From: Aquilaria yunnanensis
Taxonomy: Eukaryota; Streptophyta; Magnoliopsida; Malvales; Thymelaeaceae
NCBI GenBank assembly: GCA_039654915.1
Contig: CM077593.1
Span: 33,512,501 to 33,576,500 of the forward strand
Reading direction: 5' to 3'
Length of the DNA stretch: 64,000 nt
Every line of letters starts with the position of its first letter. Position 1 is the first letter of the stretch. The notes under the pieces are model-generated. The model was not told where the DNA came from, searched no databases, and saw only the letters and a program-made list of their open reading frames with translations. The position numbers and the translations under genes are program-made. Below, piece after piece: positions 1 through 10,886 of this stretch.

Positions 1-1745
1 GTTAATTGAAGCTAAGGTCCATTTGGCTGGTGAAATTTCAGATGCATTTGTGCCCCAGATGCCTGGCTTAGGCAAAAGCACTTATGCCAAAAAGCGAAGA
101 GCAAAAAGGTTACGTGTCTGTCACAAATGTGGTTGATGGAATTGTGATACTAAATATCGTTCTTTAGGGATGATGTCCAATAATCGAGAAGATAAAAGAA
201 AATTAATTAAGAATGACCTGCGTAAGGAATCTTTGGATGATATCCGATTGACTCTTGAAACGCATTCATGTGGATTAGAACAACGTGAAACTCTTGGTTT
301 GTGGAGGATTTTTCATAGAGAATGAGAGCGTTATAGTCTTGGGAATTTGACTTTAAATGACCCTATTTGCCAGTTTGTAAGAAAACTGGATGGGAAGCAT
401 ATCCTCAACTCATAGAAGGCGTTGAAGCCGTTACTGGACGTAAAACCAGTGGAAGATGTAAGCCACAATCACAACTACTATACATTAATGTTATTTTATT
501 TTTGTTATTTTTTTTTCTTTACAGGTTATCAATCCTTAATAAGTGATGAAGCACTGTCGAAGAGAGCAATCGGACTTCTGGAATTTTTTATCTTGTCTTC
601 TAGTTTTACTATCAGCATTTTCTTTATTTTGGTTTAAGTTATTTCAAGTTTTTCATTTTCAATAACTACTATTTCAAGTAATTTCTTCTTCACTCTTCTG
701 ATCTATATTTTGACATTGGGGACAATGTCTTCATCTAGTTGGGAAGAGGGATAGTTGTCACATTTTTTTTTCTTCTTTTAGGATAGTTTTTCTCATGCTG
801 ATATTAAAACCATTGGACAAAGCCCTTAGTTTAGGATGGCTAACCAAGGAGTAATCTTACTCTTAAGACGCATCCTATTAGGCATGCTAGTCGTAACATT
901 TTTTTAATAGGTTTTTGAACCCGTACAAGATGACACACTCACTAGTAATCTATATTTTCTATCTTGAAAATTTCTATACTTGGTGATGAAATTGTTGAGG
1001 TGATGAGCTACATTAAAGTTTACATGTTTGAAATCTTATTTGACATAATAATTTAGTCAAATTTTATTCACTTTAACAAGGGATTAGGATGTTTAAGTTA
1101 TGAATTATTGATATTTTCACACATGCTGAAAATCTTTATTGTCTTTTAGATTTCAAAGAATACTCCAACTATGCGGCTGTTGGGACTTCTAATGAACCAT
1201 ATCTTAGCTTGATTTGAATTAAAAAAACTTGAAAAAAAAACCAAAAAAACAACACTAAGAAATGTTGAAAAGACTTGGAAAATGAAAAAAAAAAAACAAC
1301 AAGTGACGTTCGCTCTTAGAAGGGGTTGCCTATTACCAGGGTTCTCCAAATAAAGCTTGAGCCAAAATTTTTTAAAAAAAGAAGGACCTTTTATAGTGTA
1401 ATAGTGTGAAAGACGATGGTTTTGAATTAGATTTGTTCTAAAAAGCCGCAAATGTTGGTATGATTTACTAAAATCTTTTAGGCACTCCTGATAGTCAGTC
1501 ACACACTTACTGCACTCAGTAACTCATATTCGTTTGCACTTTTCCCTTGTTTGAGTGGTTGAAATGCGCATAAATCATTATTAAATTTTTATTTTATTTT
1601 CAGTACTATAATTTTGATGCTTATTACTTCAATGGTTTCTAATCTATAGTATAGAGATTGATAGTAGAAAACATTGAATGAAACCTAAGTATTCATTGAG
1701 TACATCACCTTACATGCTAGGGACTAGCAGGAACCTGGTTGGGGG
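1..1745 (+). mobile_element. Decayed 3' internal region of an LTR retrotransposon
   Basis: AT-rich sequence without a long open frame. It holds a TTGGGGACAATGT-type block near 716-729, which I associate with the non-coding 3' part of plant Athila/Tat-type Ty3/gypsy elements, and it ends in a purine-rich GGTTGGGGGTG tract at about 1737-1747 that looks like the polypurine tract directly before the LTR. No reverse transcriptase or integrase motif is visible, so the assignment rests on these context signals. The 5' part of the element lies outside the window. Confidence 0.45.
2..470 (+). pseudogene. Unrecognised broken reading frame with a Cys-x2-Cys motif
   Basis: The frame beginning at base 2 reads as protein-like sequence, with a basic stretch followed by VCHKCG, but it is interrupted by stops at about 137, 323 and 413. 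The composition (HKCG, NCDTKYRSLGM, later LDDIRLTLETHSCGLEQRETL) looks like decayed coding sequence rather than random DNA. I do not recognise the family. It may be part of the retrotransposon to its right or a captured host fragment. A protein search with the three pieces would decide. Confidence 0.25.
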
Positions 1746-2358
1746 TGTGATGAATACTCATAAGTGTTTTGCTATTAAGGGTTTAAATCATCATTTACAC
1801 TTTCAGTATAATTAATTTCTATATTCTAAGCATTTTTCCTCTGGGTTACTATTCATGCATTTTTACTATTCACACACATTTTTACGATTCACATTTAATA
1901 TTCACCGACTCACTGTTCATATGTGTATTTCACTGTTCATACGCGTACTTACTATTAGGGGTGTGCACAATTTGACCGAAACCGAAAAAACCGAATTGAT
2001 TCGATTTTTCGGTTCGGTTTCGATTAAAACCGAATTGTTAAAAATCGGTTTCGGTTTGGGGGGTCGGTTAATTCGGTAACCGAATTAACCGATATTTTTT
2101 TTTTTTTTGAGTTTTAGGCTTCTGACCTGCTAACATACTGGTTCTGGTACGCTAATGCTCATTGTTCAGTTGTTTTCAGCCCGAAAATATGGCCCAACTA
2201 CTCTAACCCAAATCAGCTTCTGACCCAATTTGCTTCTCAACTTCTGAAACATGGCAACTCCAAGTCTCCGACCTAAATCGCAAATCGGCACTACTCTTCT
2301 TCAGCGACTCAGCCGTGCCTTGCCCCTGCCCACTCTTCTTCTTGGCTTTTTGGCCACC

Positions 2359-2527
2359 GAATCGCGATTCGCGAACAGGCTTCGTCGCTGAGGTGAAACT
2401 GACGTCTCCCGCCATCCCTGGAACGTTTTCCCCTTGCCTGATGCCACTAGCCGCAGGCTCGCAGCCACTGATCCTCTTTCGCCGCTCCGGCACCTCGTCT
2501 CGCACCACATAAACAGAATCGCGATTC
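2359..2527. repeat. Paired GAATCGCGATTC palindromes in the shared GC-rich block
   Basis: The 12-bp perfect palindrome GAATCGCGATTC, followed by a GC(G/A)-AACAG tail, occurs at 2359-2370 and 2516-2527. The same pair is found in hAT copy 2 (25084-25095, with one change, and 25211-25222). The repeats bracket a block of about 125-160 bp and may mark an old internal duplication of the captured GC-rich sequence. Confidence 0.75.
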
Positions 2528-2823
2528 GCAAACAGACGAAACACCTTGCTGGTTGAGAGGGTACCTGATTCTGATTGTCACCGGCCGTTGCTGACATTGT
2601 GGAGGAGGACTAGACGTTGAGGAGAAGGCTGATCGACATTGCACATTGGTATTCTAAATCCATTCCTTTGAAGTTTATTTTTGAGATATCTATTATGTGT
2701 GCTTGAATCTTCGTCTTCAATGCTTTCTCTTCTTGTTTTCCTCTATGACTGTGATTGCTTAACATTTCCTCTTGTCATACTTGTTTTATTGTTCTGATAT
2801 GGTTGGAGTTTTTGGGCATCGAA

Positions 2824-2952
2824 GCTGTAGGATATTGGATGCTATGTCGCCAGCTTAGTCTTTGTTTTTTTTTTCGTTTGATTTTTAACTTTGTATTTTA
2901 GAAATAGGCTGTAAGATATTGGATGCTATGTCTCCAGCTTAGTCATTGTTTA
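2824..2952. repeat. Imperfect 84-bp-offset direct repeat inside hAT copy 1
   Basis: A block of about 45 bp (GCTGTAGGATATTGGATGCT and onward) at 2824-2868 recurs at 2908-2952 with only a few substitutions. It is absent from hAT copy 2, so the duplication arose after the two copies diverged or came with a different internal filler. Confidence 0.8.
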
Positions 2953-4140
2953 TTTTTAATTCAAGTGAGGAACTGATTTGTTTCTGGAATCCTCTCATTG
3001 TTTGATATTTTGATGCTTCTGTGAGCTAGTGCCAAATCATGCTTTTGGAGTTGCAGTCTATATTGAGCTATAACCAAATTTAGGAGTATCAGTCTTGGAA
3101 ATAGCTCAATGAGCTATCCTATTAATTCTGGCATAGATTTATTGTCTAATGTCTTGATCAAAGAAATGTAGGTAAGTTACGTAAGTAGGCAGAGAATATT
3201 ATCAGAATGTGAAGAGTTGCAGTCTAATTTAGGTCCAGCCGGCCATCGCTTTTGTGGTTGGAATTGGCAATTCAAAACTTCAGCTACTTAATCTCAGCAT
3301 CTTGGCAAAGATAAAAAAAAAAAAAGACTTAATCTCAGCATTACTTGATAATATATTTCGCAATGAATTATCACAAAAAATGTTGCATTAAGACACAAAC
3401 CCATTTATCTATATATTTGTAGAATATTTTACTTTAGTTAATTCTTATACATATGATAATTTCATATACATATCAAGTCGGTTATTTTGGTTTGAGTCGA
3501 ACTGAACTGAGACATTTCGGTTTCGGTTAATTCGGTTTGCTTAGTGTATTCGGTTAATTCGGTTTATAATAGGTAAAAACCAAAAACCGACCAAACCGAC
3601 TAATTCGGTTCGGTCAAAGTCGAATTAACCGAATGCCCAGTCCTACTTACTATACATATGCGATTTACTGTTCATTAATATTAAAATATATATTATTAAA
3701 TAATTATTTTTTTATGTAGGTAAAATCATCACTTGGCATCCCTTCACGAGAAAAATCATATATGGAGTTGTAGGCGTCGGAACTAAGTGATTCTAAATTC
3801 ATTTGAAAGCCAACACATAGATCTTCAACTCTGCTTCATTCCGTGAGCTAGTTTGATCATTTTCATTGCCAAAATCGGATTATAGATGAGACAATTCATT
3901 CTTTCATGTGCTAAAGAGCAGTTTTGGTAGGAAATTCATAACTTGAGCTATGGATGTCCGATTTGAATGAACAAGCTATTAATTCGAAGATAAAGAAAAG
4001 ATCTACAAGTTATATTCTTTGAGGAAGAGCTGATTCGATGTCTACAATGGTCAAAAAATTAAAATAAATTGCAGCCTGCCTTTGTTGATTTGTATTTACC
4101 TACATTTTACTATTTTACCATTTCACTAACCTTAAAACTC

Positions 4141-4148
4141 TATAAATA
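4141..4148 (+). promoter_or_regulatory. TATA box of the left LTR
   Basis: TATAAATA preceded by CTC and located mid-LTR, about 0.8 kb before the LTR end, where the U3/R boundary is expected. The element is a relic, so activity is doubtful. Confidence 0.55.
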
Positions 4149-4935
4149 AGCACCTTGGGGGGGAGGAGGAATTCATTCCATTTCTTAGGCCATTTCCATG
4201 TTCTTTTATCTTTTTTAGGTTTTCTCCTTTAGTTTTGTTCTTGTTTTCAATACCGAAGCTCTGTGCAAGTGTTTTCTCGTTCTTCTTCTGTTCTTCTTTT
4301 GATGTTTTAATCCGTGTTTATTTCATATTTCTACATGTTTTTTAATTTTATCATGGCTAACTAATCTACTTTATGTTAAGATGAAAGGGTGAAGCTTTTG
4401 GTATAAAAGTTATGATTGATTTGAATGGATCATAACGTTAACGGTATTTTCTTCCTTAATCTATTTAACTTCCCTCCTTGTTAAGTGGGAGTCTTGATTC
4501 ATCATAGTCAATCATTGACATAAAAGCTACTTGATTCCCTCTGTAGAACATGTCTCTGCCAGCTATATTGGAATCTTGAGTTATTGTCGACAAAAGTTGT
4601 TATGATGGATACTTTTTACCCATTAGCAAGCGTTGGTGTTTTAAGATTAATGAAAGTTAATACTAACTAAATTCCCCGATTGGAACCTCCTTTATGTGTG
4701 GATACCAATTGAGTGGTAAGATGGGCTAAAATTAATTATAACCGATATACTAAAAGTGGATCCTCTAACCTTAGCTATTTTATTTGAATTTAAATTTTTA
4801 ATCAACACTTGTTCACACATTTCACGAAAACCTTCCTTCACTTTTATAATTTGTATTTCTTAATTCACTTCCTTGTGGTTCAACACTCGAACTCCCAAGA
4901 TTTTATTACTTGCGACAACTTACACTTGGGTTACA

Positions 4936-5357
4936 ACTGCTAGAGTATAATAGTTCTTGAGCGAGGAAAAAAAGGGATGGAAGAGAAGAATGGGGCATAA
5001 TGGGTTTATTAGATTAGAGGTAATCTAGGAATTCATTAGGTGTTTAAAAGAGGGTTAAGGCTTAATCCATCTTAGGTTAAAACATGTGCTTGAGTAATGC
5101 CTTGTTTAATCACAGGTGAGCAAAAACTTGTCTTGAGATAAGGGTTTTTGAACTTTGAACCTCATCACCACACAAGGGGTGACTATCTTAGGGCTTCAAT
5201 TAGCTTGGGTAGCAACGAAAGGGAGTGGAATCTTAAGGGGATGGTTTTCGCATTTTTCTCTTAGGATGATACCCATATTTGCCTTTTAGTACATGACAAC
5301 ATCGTATACGTGCGGATAAATGGGGGTTATAAATGAAAAGCTGTTGGTTTTACAACA
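4936..5357. other. Intergenic stretch without recognisable features
   Basis: No open frame, repeat structure or element end was recognised between the LTR end and the telomere-like tract. Confidence 0.5.
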
Positions 5358-5815
5358 TTAAGTTTAGGGTTTAGGGGCATGGAATTAGGGTTTAGGGTTT
5401 AATTATGGTTTAGGATTTAGGTTTATAGGGTTTAGGGCTTGGAGTTTTATGGTTTAGGGTTTGGAGTTTTTTTAGAATTTAAGGATATATGTATTAGGAT
5501 TTTTTTTAGGGTTTAGGATTTTTTTAAGGTTTGAGGTTTAGGGTTCAAGATTTAGGGACATATAGAAATATGGTTTAGGGTTTGGATCTTAAAGTTAAGG
5601 GATATAAAATTAGAGTTTAGGGTTTTAGGTATTAGGGTTTAATTTAGGGTTTAGGAATTAGGGTTAATGGTATATAATTAGGTTTAGGGTTTATGGTTTA
5701 GGGATGTAGAATTAGGGTTTGGGGTTTTAGGGTCGTAGGGGTTTTAGGGTTTTAGGTCTTAGGATTTAATTTAGAGTTTAAGGGTTAATTTAGGGTTTGC
5801 ATGTTTAGAGTCTAA
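5358..5815. repeat. Degenerate interstitial telomere-like (TTTAGGG) tract
   Basis: About 450 bp dominated by TTTAGGG, TTAGGGTT and near variants (GTTTAGGG, ATTAGGG, GGGTTTTAGGG), all in the same orientation with irregular spacing and single-base decay. TTTAGGG is the standard plant telomere repeat. The tract is too diverged to be an active chromosome end and is embedded in other repeats, so it is an interstitial telomeric sequence or a telomere-like minisatellite. Confidence 0.8.
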
Positions 5816-6330
5816 TTAATTAAGGTATGAGAATTGTTCTTATGGTTCTTACTTTCCTGTATATGATATAATTTCTTTATTAATTTTAATTTTTGAAATT
5901 ATGTATATGGAGAAAATTTCATGAACTTACATATGTTTATGATTGTACCACATATGTAATTATATTCATGTATGTACACACATAAATATTTATACACATA
6001 TTTATGATTGTACCATATACATAATTATATTCGTATATACATGTATTTATATTTATAATTGTACTTTATATATATATATATATATTTGTATTTATGAAAA
6101 TATAAAGTAAAAAAACTGGAAATATGATGAACATAGCAACTGAATTTCGACTACACTCATGTATAAGGTGACTGCATTCATCTTATGGGGCAACTGCATT
6201 CATGACTTTTGCGACTGACCATTTTAGTCAAGCTTCAGTCAGGTTGCAGTCGGAGTTTAGTCACTACAGCTACTTCCCTTCTTCTTTACCCAGTTATCTC
6301 TCATCTCTTTCAACCCTCTCACTCTCATCT
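5816..6330. other. AT-rich spacer with a short (TA)n tract and CACTA-like motifs
   Basis: Includes a perfect TA dinucleotide run near 6068-6086 and, at 6180-6262, several GCGACTGA/TTAGTCA/GCAGTCGG words resembling those at 9460-9690. These may be subterminal repeats of a DNA transposon later split by the solo LTR at 6331-8781. No gene is seen. Confidence 0.4.
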
Positions 6331-7783
6331 TGTCGTGGAACGGGGCCCCAGTGCCCCATAATCTTGTAGGCCTTAGGGATTTATGAATCCCACTAGTTAC
6401 TATTGGCTAACTATTACTTGTCAATATAAATTAAACAATTTATATGCAACTAGTTTCTTAGCCTACTCAGTTTAAGTTATGCATGCTTCCGTCCTGGCAA
6501 TGCAAACGAGTTTTTATAAGTCGTGGATTAAAAACATTGCTCGAGCATTTCACTAAAACATATAAAAAACGTGCCAAGACCTTGAAAATACTGGCTGCTT
6601 TAACTACAAGTAACAGTTTGTGCATACATTACACCTCTAGCATGCACCCAAAAGTAACAAGATGGATTTACATCACAATGTATCCTATTAGAGGCAACTT
6701 ACTTAGTACACAAAGTACTATGTACAAGAGACAAAAACTACTAACTAAGATCAACTACTTGAGTCCCACCTTGAGCTATACCAAGCTCCAAGTGTAAACC
6801 CTTCACTAGATCTTGTTCTTGTGTACTCTTAGCCTTTACACTGTAAAGGCACAACTTGGTTAGCACATAACTTACACCACAAGTAACCTAGAATCACAAG
6901 GATTCTCAAGAAAAGTACCTGCAAAATAGAAAGCTTAGGCCTCAGCTGTCAACTAGTGACTAGGCCCGGAGTTAGAACCTACACAATAAACTTAAGGGAG
7001 TGAGTACTTGAAAGTACTCAGTAAGGGTCCCTTGAATACCTGCAAGAAAATCGCAACAATCCAATATGCAACCATGGCAACCAAGCAACCAATCAAGCAA
7101 TCAACCAACAAGTAACTCAAACAATCAATAACAATTAAGATATGCAATGCATGAATGTATGATATGAAATGCACATAATGCATGCACTTGGGACTTTCTG
7201 CACTCTAGGTGCCATAAAACTTGCTGTGAGCTCAAACGGCGGAGGTACTTGAGATACCGGCCCTCGTATCCCGGGTACTTTACCTCCCTTAAGTCCCACC
7301 TACGGGTTCTAGAGTAGGTCGTCACTCCTCTCAAACTTACCCGCCTTTACCCTTAACTTATTGCGCAAGGTAGTCATCCTATGTGGTTTAACTAGCCAAA
7401 CCCTTAAGGTTTAACTTAGAGCACTCATAGTGGCTTACTTACCAAACGAAATGGTTCGGTCGGGATCGACTTAGGTTTTGCTCCTCATTGACCATAGGTA
7501 ATTGACGCTCTCCTCGGCCAACAAAGAGTCTAAAAACCGACTTAATCCCCTTAGTCTCATTTAGAAGCTTAAGCACTTTGATTTTCTTAACCACCAAGTC
7601 ATACTCTTCCTTAACCACACAACTTAACTACCACTTAAATAATGCATAATTCCCCGCTTAGGAAGGAGTTCTAGACCCAACCGAGGCTATGGAACGTCTT
7701 AACTTAGCCTAGGGATGAAAACCGAGAGTTTGAGACACTCTTAGAATGCCTGGAGCTTGGGGGCAAAATGCCTTGGCGGCGCC

Positions 7784-7901
7784 GTTGGCGACGCGTTGCC
7801 ACAGGCATCAGTGTTCGGAGGACTTTTTCATTTCTCGGCGACGCGTCTCCACCGGCGACGCGTCGCCAATATGGCGTCGACACTGGCGACGCGTCGCCAA
7901 C
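7784..7901. repeat. Cluster of four GGCGACGCGTCGCC-type palindromes in the solo LTR
   Basis: Four copies of GGCGACGCGT(C/T)(G/T)CC lie within 120 bp. The one at 7884-7899 is a perfect 16-bp palindrome (TGGCGACGCGTCGCCA) and the one at 7854-7867 a perfect 14-bp palindrome. They form a CpG-rich island in an otherwise AT-rich LTR, in the part downstream of the TATA box, so they would lie in the transcribed leader of the parent element. Confidence 0.85.
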
Positions 7902-8443
7902 GCTTTCCAGCGTTGCGCGACAGCGTGCGACCTTGCACGAAAACTGCTCAAACTTTCTCATCCCAAACTCAAATCACTTGGGTCTTGTTTCTAACTCACT
8001 CCCGCACAAAACACTACATTTCTATGCATTATTTGAGCTTAATTAACTTGAACCCTTACCTCAATTTAGCTACAAAGCAAGCATTGATACACGAACTTCC
8101 TTAGCTTAATTAAGCTCCCTTGAGTTCCACGCCTAAAACCAAAGTCATTTGGCACCAAATACCTCAAACCAAGACCATTTCTAGCTATGGGAACAACTTA
8201 GAACCAATCCAAATGAACCCAACAAGCTTACCCACGAATTTTGAGTCCAAACTAGCACCAAAAAGCAAATTGGAGCTAGAACACCAACAAAGAAGCTTGA
8301 TGATTCCTACCCACACCTTGGGCTTCCACAAATTGATGAAGAAATGCAAGAAAATGAAAGTTTGGGCTGCGATTTTGGGAGAGGAGATGGAGCTACGAAA
8401 TTTGAAGTTTGAGGCAAATGGTTAAGGGAGAAGAAAACTTAAC

Positions 8444-8451
8444 TTATATAT
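8444..8451 (-). promoter_or_regulatory. TATA box of the solo LTR
   Basis: ATATATAA on the minus strand, about 330 bp from the LTR start. This fits a U3 promoter driving transcription leftwards. Confidence 0.5.
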
Positions 8452-8781
8452 GTTTTTAAGGCAACTTTTCCCTCTCTTGCACTTAAGTCCACAAGCTCTC
8501 AAAAGCTTCAAATAGGTCACCAAACCCTCACTCAAAACCAACATTTCTTTGCTCTAAAGGGTGCTACAAGCTTCTCAAAACTTTCAAGGATGGTTCTAAA
8601 AGCTAGAATAACTAATGGTCTTGATTTAACCATGCCAAATCACACTTAGGAACTCACTTACTTAATTAAGCTTACCTTACTTGCTTAACAAGGTGCTAAC
8701 TTGAGGTACTTAATTTAATAAAACACTTAAACAAAATAAAATAAATACTTACTTGATTAGTCAACTAGGAGAGCCGTCACA

Positions 8782-9692
8782 CATCTCATTCTCATCTCTC
8801 ACTCTTATCTTTCATCTTTGTCCGCCAGTCCGTCATGCCCGTCCGTGTTGTCGTTAATCCGCTGTCTGTCATCTCCGTCCACATCACCATCTGCCTTAGC
8901 CATTTCTCGCCTCACCCAGCCGTTCACGTTGCTGTTTCTCTCCTTGCTCATCCACCTCGACCTCATTGCCATTTGACTTGGTTGCCTCCTCAGTCTTGCC
9001 GCCATCGCCTTGGTCTCTTCTGCCTCTGCCTGAGTCTTACTGCCATTGCCTGGTTTCCTCCGCCTAAGCCTTGGCCTTGCCATTGTCACCTCAGTCTCCT
9101 CCGCCTCATCCCTTAGCCTCCTTCGCCTCGCCTTCAGCCTCCTTTGCCTCCTTCACCTCTAGATCTGAGTTTTAAATTTTTTGAATTATGATTTTTGAAT
9201 TTTGTGACTTTTTTAATTTTATATTTGGGTATGTATGTTGACTTTCATATTAATATAAATGTATTTTATTTAAATTTTAATTTCATTATTTGACTATTTT
9301 ATTATTAATAATTAAAATAAGTTAATATTCATACCAATTTAATGTAACTATCAATTAAATAACAAGTGGAATAAATAACCAATTATATTAAATAATATTA
9401 ATTAAATAATAATCATATTAAATAGTAATGTATTTTGTTTAAAGGATAAAAATGCTAATATAATGACTGACAGTGACTATTGCTACTTCAGTCGCAGGGT
9501 TTAAAATAGCTTACAATATTTTCAATTGATTCTTGTTTAGTCACTTTTAGTAGTCAAGATTTAGTTGTGAAAAAATTGTAACTTAAAAAAATATGACTGT
9601 CATTTGTAATAGCAAAGTAGTCATTTTTTGCCAATACCGTGACTAAAACATGACTACACTTTCAGTTGTAATTTTGCATCTATATTGTAGTG
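8782..9692. mobile_element. Possible CACTA (En/Spm) element right end
   Basis: The segment ends TATTGTAGTG at 9683-9692, which is the inverted form of the CACTACAA terminus of CACTA transposons. The last about 230 bp carry repeated AGTCAC/GACTA/TTAGTCG-like subterminal words in both orientations. The middle (8800-9160) is a C/T-rich low-complexity stretch of TGCCTCC-like words, and 9200-9450 is AT-rich. No matching left terminus was found and no transposase is present, so this is a weak call. Confidence 0.35.
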
Positions 9693-10886
9693 AATGTCCT
9701 CTATGGCAATGGTCAGCTCGAAGCCATTAGTAGTTGTAGCCTCAGTGGTATCTGCCTCGACTTCCTCTCTCCACTCTATGGTCTCCTCAAGCTGGCCCTC
9801 AGCTAGTGACAACTGCTCAAGATCTGCCGCCTCCTTGATATCCTGTCAATGCTTTTCTGCAATGGGCTCGTTGGTTTAATCTCCCATTACCTCCTCTTGA
9901 TGCTCCTCGATCTCCTCAGGCTTCATCTCAGCCTGTGGTGTTAGCTCATTGTCTCTCACCGCCTTGACCTCGATAGTGTGCTTGATGGAGAAATCAGTTG
10001 CCACCCACGCATCATGGTCAATAGCACCCATGAAAGATTTAATGATCTCATTAGTCAGGCTCTACTCTATGCCCTCATGAATGTGCTCCTCAGTGGCTGC
10101 AGACTCTGGCTCCGAGGCAGGAATGACTAAAGTCTTACTCGGGTGTGCAGGAGGTGGGACTGAAGAAGATGGTCAGGCTGAAGCGAACTATCTTTGTCTG
10201 AAAGCCCGCATGCTGCATCGCAGAGATGACTAGCTCCTTCAACCTAAGATAGCGAGCCTCATCCACGGACAACCGACTCTTAATACTATCTAAACGCTCT
10301 GGCCCCTGAGGGATCCTCCACTGAGTGGCATAAATCATCTCTAATGCCAATGTAGTAAAAGATGTAGATGGGTGATCATCAGTCAATGTGACCATGATCA
10401 AAGCTGTGGAATATCAGTATTAGTGGTCCGGGTAGGAATCGGCTCTGCTACCAGCAGCTTGACATGGCAGATCAAAGCCCACAACAGTCTTCTGTTAGGT
10501 GCTCTCGTCTCCTCTACCATTTTCGTGGAGAAAAGCATCTCTATGTTAGCTAGCGCGAGTCTAAATACCTCATGAAGAATCTTTACTGCAAAAAACAGTG
10601 CTATGTTCTTGGTGAGGTGGGTGACGAAGGAACCCACACAAAGAACTCTGACACGCTCCCTATAAGTGATGTCTCAGAGATACCATGCAAAGGCATGTCC
10701 GAAGTGCAATGCATCTTTGTTTACCTACAATAAAGGTAGAAAAGGTCTCATCTAGTGACCAGACCAGTGCTCTCCTCTCTGCCAGTCAACGTATTAGCCA
10801 GGAACTTGTGCATGCACCGGAAAGTAGGAGACTTCGAAGGGGAAGCTTTGGATCTCTGCGGTTCATAGTTCTCCCTAAACAATATC
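9693..10886 (-). pseudogene. ATHILA-ORF1-like retrotransposon relic, C-terminal part
   Basis: On the minus strand the DNA reads in shifting frames as a protein with the segments FLANTLTGREESTGLVTR, GSFVTHLTKNIALFF, MLFSTKMVEETRAPNRRLLW and PIPTRTTNTDIPQL. This order resembles the conserved region of plant Athila-type ORF1/gag proteins (Pfam ATHILA, or the related putative plant transposon protein family). It continues the fragment at 12987-12480 across the hAT insertion. There are several stops and frame changes, so it is a pseudogene. The family name is from memory of motifs and needs a profile search. Confidence 0.45.

Larger units (their letters stand above)
1956..3645 (+). mobile_element. 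Non-autonomous hAT-type element, copy 1
   Basis: Begins TAGGGGTGTGCAC and ends CCCAGTCCTA, so the ends are inverted TAGG(G/A)-type termini. It is flanked by a perfect 8-bp target duplication CTTACTAT at 1948-1955 and 3646-3653. Both subterminal regions are packed with ACCGAA/TTCGGTT motifs in inverted orientation. Eight-base duplications and TAGGG termini are hallmarks of hAT transposons. No transposase is encoded. A GC-rich block (about 2110-2640) is shared with copy 2 at 24718-26277. The right half (2640-3480) is AT-rich and I see no relation to copy 2 there until the shared 3' end. The element lies within an older LTR. Confidence 0.88.
1746..4935 (+). mobile_element. LTR of the left-hand retrotransposon, split by a hAT element
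   Basis: Starts with TGTGATGAATACTC right after a purine-rich tract and ends around 4935 after an ACTTGCGACAACTTACA-type segment, which is typical of LTR ends in this group. It contains a TATA box (4141-4148). Without the 1,690-bp hAT insertion and one copy of its target duplication the LTR would be about 1.5 kb. No primer-binding site follows, so this is either the 3' LTR of the relic to its left or a solo LTR. The end position is approximate. Confidence 0.5.
6331..8781 (-). mobile_element. Solo LTR of a chromovirus-type Ty3/gypsy element, reverse orientation
   Basis: Read on the minus strand it begins TGTGACGGCTCTCC (at 8781) and ends CCGTTCCACGACA (at 6331), so it has TG...CA ends. It is flanked by a perfect 5-bp target duplication CATCT at 6326-6330 and 8782-8786. 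There is no internal coding region, so the 2,451-bp sequence is a solo LTR left by LTR-LTR recombination. The length, the TGTGACG start and the GC-rich palindrome cluster near its 3' part fit LTRs of the Tekay/Del group. The small open frames inside show no protein similarity I can recognise. Confidence 0.88.

Noticed and set aside
2203..2644. Several overlapping open frames in the GC-rich part of hAT copy 1
   Set aside because: Long frames are expected from GC content; they are not conserved in frame with hAT copy 2, and no protein family is recognised.
6263..6270. CACTACAG as the left terminus of a CACTA element
   Set aside because: The subterminal-like words lie on its left, the wrong side for a left end running rightwards, and it does not match the 9692 end well.
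6483..6797. 104-codon open frame in the solo LTR
   Set aside because: Lies in non-coding LTR DNA, opposite to the LTR's own transcription, with no recognised similarity.
7784..7901. CRISPR-like array
   Set aside because: Short palindromes without regular spacers, in a plant LTR.
8835..9116. Open frames in the C/T-rich stretch
   Set aside because: Composition-driven (TGCCTCC-type low complexity); no recognised protein on either strand.
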